Below are positions 63,049 through 64,000 of a stretch of 64,000 nucleotides of DNA, piece after piece. Source of the stretch: Physcomitrium patens (taxonomy: Eukaryota > Streptophyta > Bryopsida > Funariales > Funariaceae); NCBI RefSeq assembly GCF_000002425.4, contig NC_037261.1, positions 1,224,659 to 1,288,658 of the forward strand, read 5' to 3'. The notes below the pieces were generated by a model. That model made no database searches, was not told the origin of the DNA, and worked only from the letters and a program-made list of their open reading frames with translations. Within the stretch, counting starts at the first letter, position 1; every line of letters starts with the position of its first letter. The position numbers were made by a program, and so were the translations under genes.

Positions 63049-64000
63049 GTTGAATTATTATGTGTATTCTTGCTTTCAAATGTACCACACACCTTACTGT
63101 AGAAGGTAAGTAAAAATACAGTAACAATTCTATTAAATCTAATAGAATCTCAAATAAAATTTAAGTAAAAATTAATAATTCTAATCAAACTTTGACTAAT
63201 TAGACATAAATTCAAAAGAAGATATAAAAGAAACACAAAGAAGCCCTAAATTAATGTCAAAGAAAATAATAAGAAATCTTAAAGAAATATAAAAGTTAAT
63301 ATTTTAAAAAATAATAAAAATCTTAAATAATAATTATAAATAAAAATTAAAAATAATAAAAAATCCTAAATAAATATTAAAAATTAAAATCTAAAATAAA
63401 TCCTAATAAAATCTTAATTCTGTCTTAACTAAAATTTTAATAAATCTTAATCAAATATTCAGTAAAATCCTAATTGAAATCCTGATTGAAACTTAATGAA
63501 ACCTTAGGTCAAATCCTAATAATACCTTAATAAATCCTAAACCTTAAAAAAAAAATCCTAAATTAAATCCTAAACAAATCCTAATCAAATTCTAAATTTT
63601 AAATAAATTCTTAACAAATATTATAGTAGTTTGAAACCTCAACAATTAATGATTGAATCATTGATATCAATTCAAAATTTGTACATATTTTAATATCTTA
63701 GTTAAAAAGAAGCATAAGAAAGATGAAATTAATTATAATTACTAATTGAAAAAAATGCAAGATAATCCAATTGGGTGTTGGATAGCCTTCTACTCGAATC
63801 TAAATATTGAATTTCTAATGCCAATATTTCTATATAGATATAGTTTTGTGCCTTAGAATCTAATTTTAATCCTAATTGACAACTGGTCCTCTCTAAGTAT
63901 CAATTTTTGGTAATTTGAGATAATTTTTGCTTTAACTTATTATTAATTTTCTTTTAAATATGATTATATTAATTTCTTATTTCATTTACTTTGGTTTTGC
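63049..64000 (-). mobile_element. Third copy of the TGTCGTATTA-family LTR, inverted, cut by window end
   Basis: On the minus strand the copy ends near 63049 (CACATAATAATTCAACA). It carries the tail (TTACCTTCTACAGTAAGG..GTGG.ACATTTGAAAGC), the GGATTT array (63390-63600, read as AAATCCTAA on the plus strand) and the upstream block. Near the window edge AGAGAGGACCAGTTGTCAA and AAAGCAAAAATTATCTCAAA match 56015-56080 of the solo LTR. Its 5' end lies beyond 64000. Confidence 0.75.

Overview
The window is nuclear DNA of a land plant, most likely a bryophyte (a moss is my best guess). Three plant protein genes with short GT-AG introns sit in moderately GC-rich islands. They are separated by very AT-rich DNA full of (AT)n tracts. 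The right half is a graveyard of Ty3/gypsy retrotransposons, including a chromovirus of a type I associate with bryophytes. The species call is inference; no organelle, bacterial or viral-genome signal was seen.

Layout. 1-1200: AT-rich tandem repeats. 1200-6870: intergenic DNA with a possible coding relic and the 3' flank of an ERF gene. 6876-7907 (-): an intronless AP2/ERF transcription factor with two EAR repression motifs. 7908-14800: GC-rich then mixed DNA with no convincing protein gene, but two TATA boxes, a 15-bp perfect hairpin and a 32-bp tandem duplication. 14800-19064: AT-rich intergenic DNA. 19065-23956 (-): a complete gene for COP9 signalosome subunit 2 (CSN2), which I could join from 12 coding exons into 439 codons. 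24330-28600: AT-rich DNA with two foldback (MITE-like) elements. 30182-32387 (+): a four-exon gene for a membrane-anchored GT31/fringe-like glycosyltransferase with a DUF604 region. 32400-40300: AT-rich decayed DNA.

40.3-64 kb is nested retroelements. A chromovirus on the minus strand (gag, protease, RT, RNase H, integrase, chromodomain) has its gag split by a second, pol-less gypsy element whose LTRs lie at 44150-45410 and about 47940-48806. To the right lies a third gypsy element on the plus strand (LTRs 50123-50994 and 57779-58615). Its integrase zinc-binding domain is split by a solo LTR (55776-57209) of the same family as the nested element. Two more copies of that LTR, carrying a degenerate 11-bp GGATTT-type minisatellite, lie at about 60100-60966 (+) and 63049 to the window end (-). 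All pol frames are full of stops of the kind C-to-T deamination makes, as expected for long-methylated DNA.

The three genes have unrelated roles (hormone/stress transcription, cullin deneddylation, Golgi glycosylation); nothing suggests a cluster. The most notable structures are the nested insertion history, the LTR family with the phased 11-bp array, two foldback elements, a perfect 25-bp hairpin (43583-43667), a 22-bp palindrome (62241-62262) and an unidentified exon-like fragment (61720-61923, -). I found no convincing new biological system.
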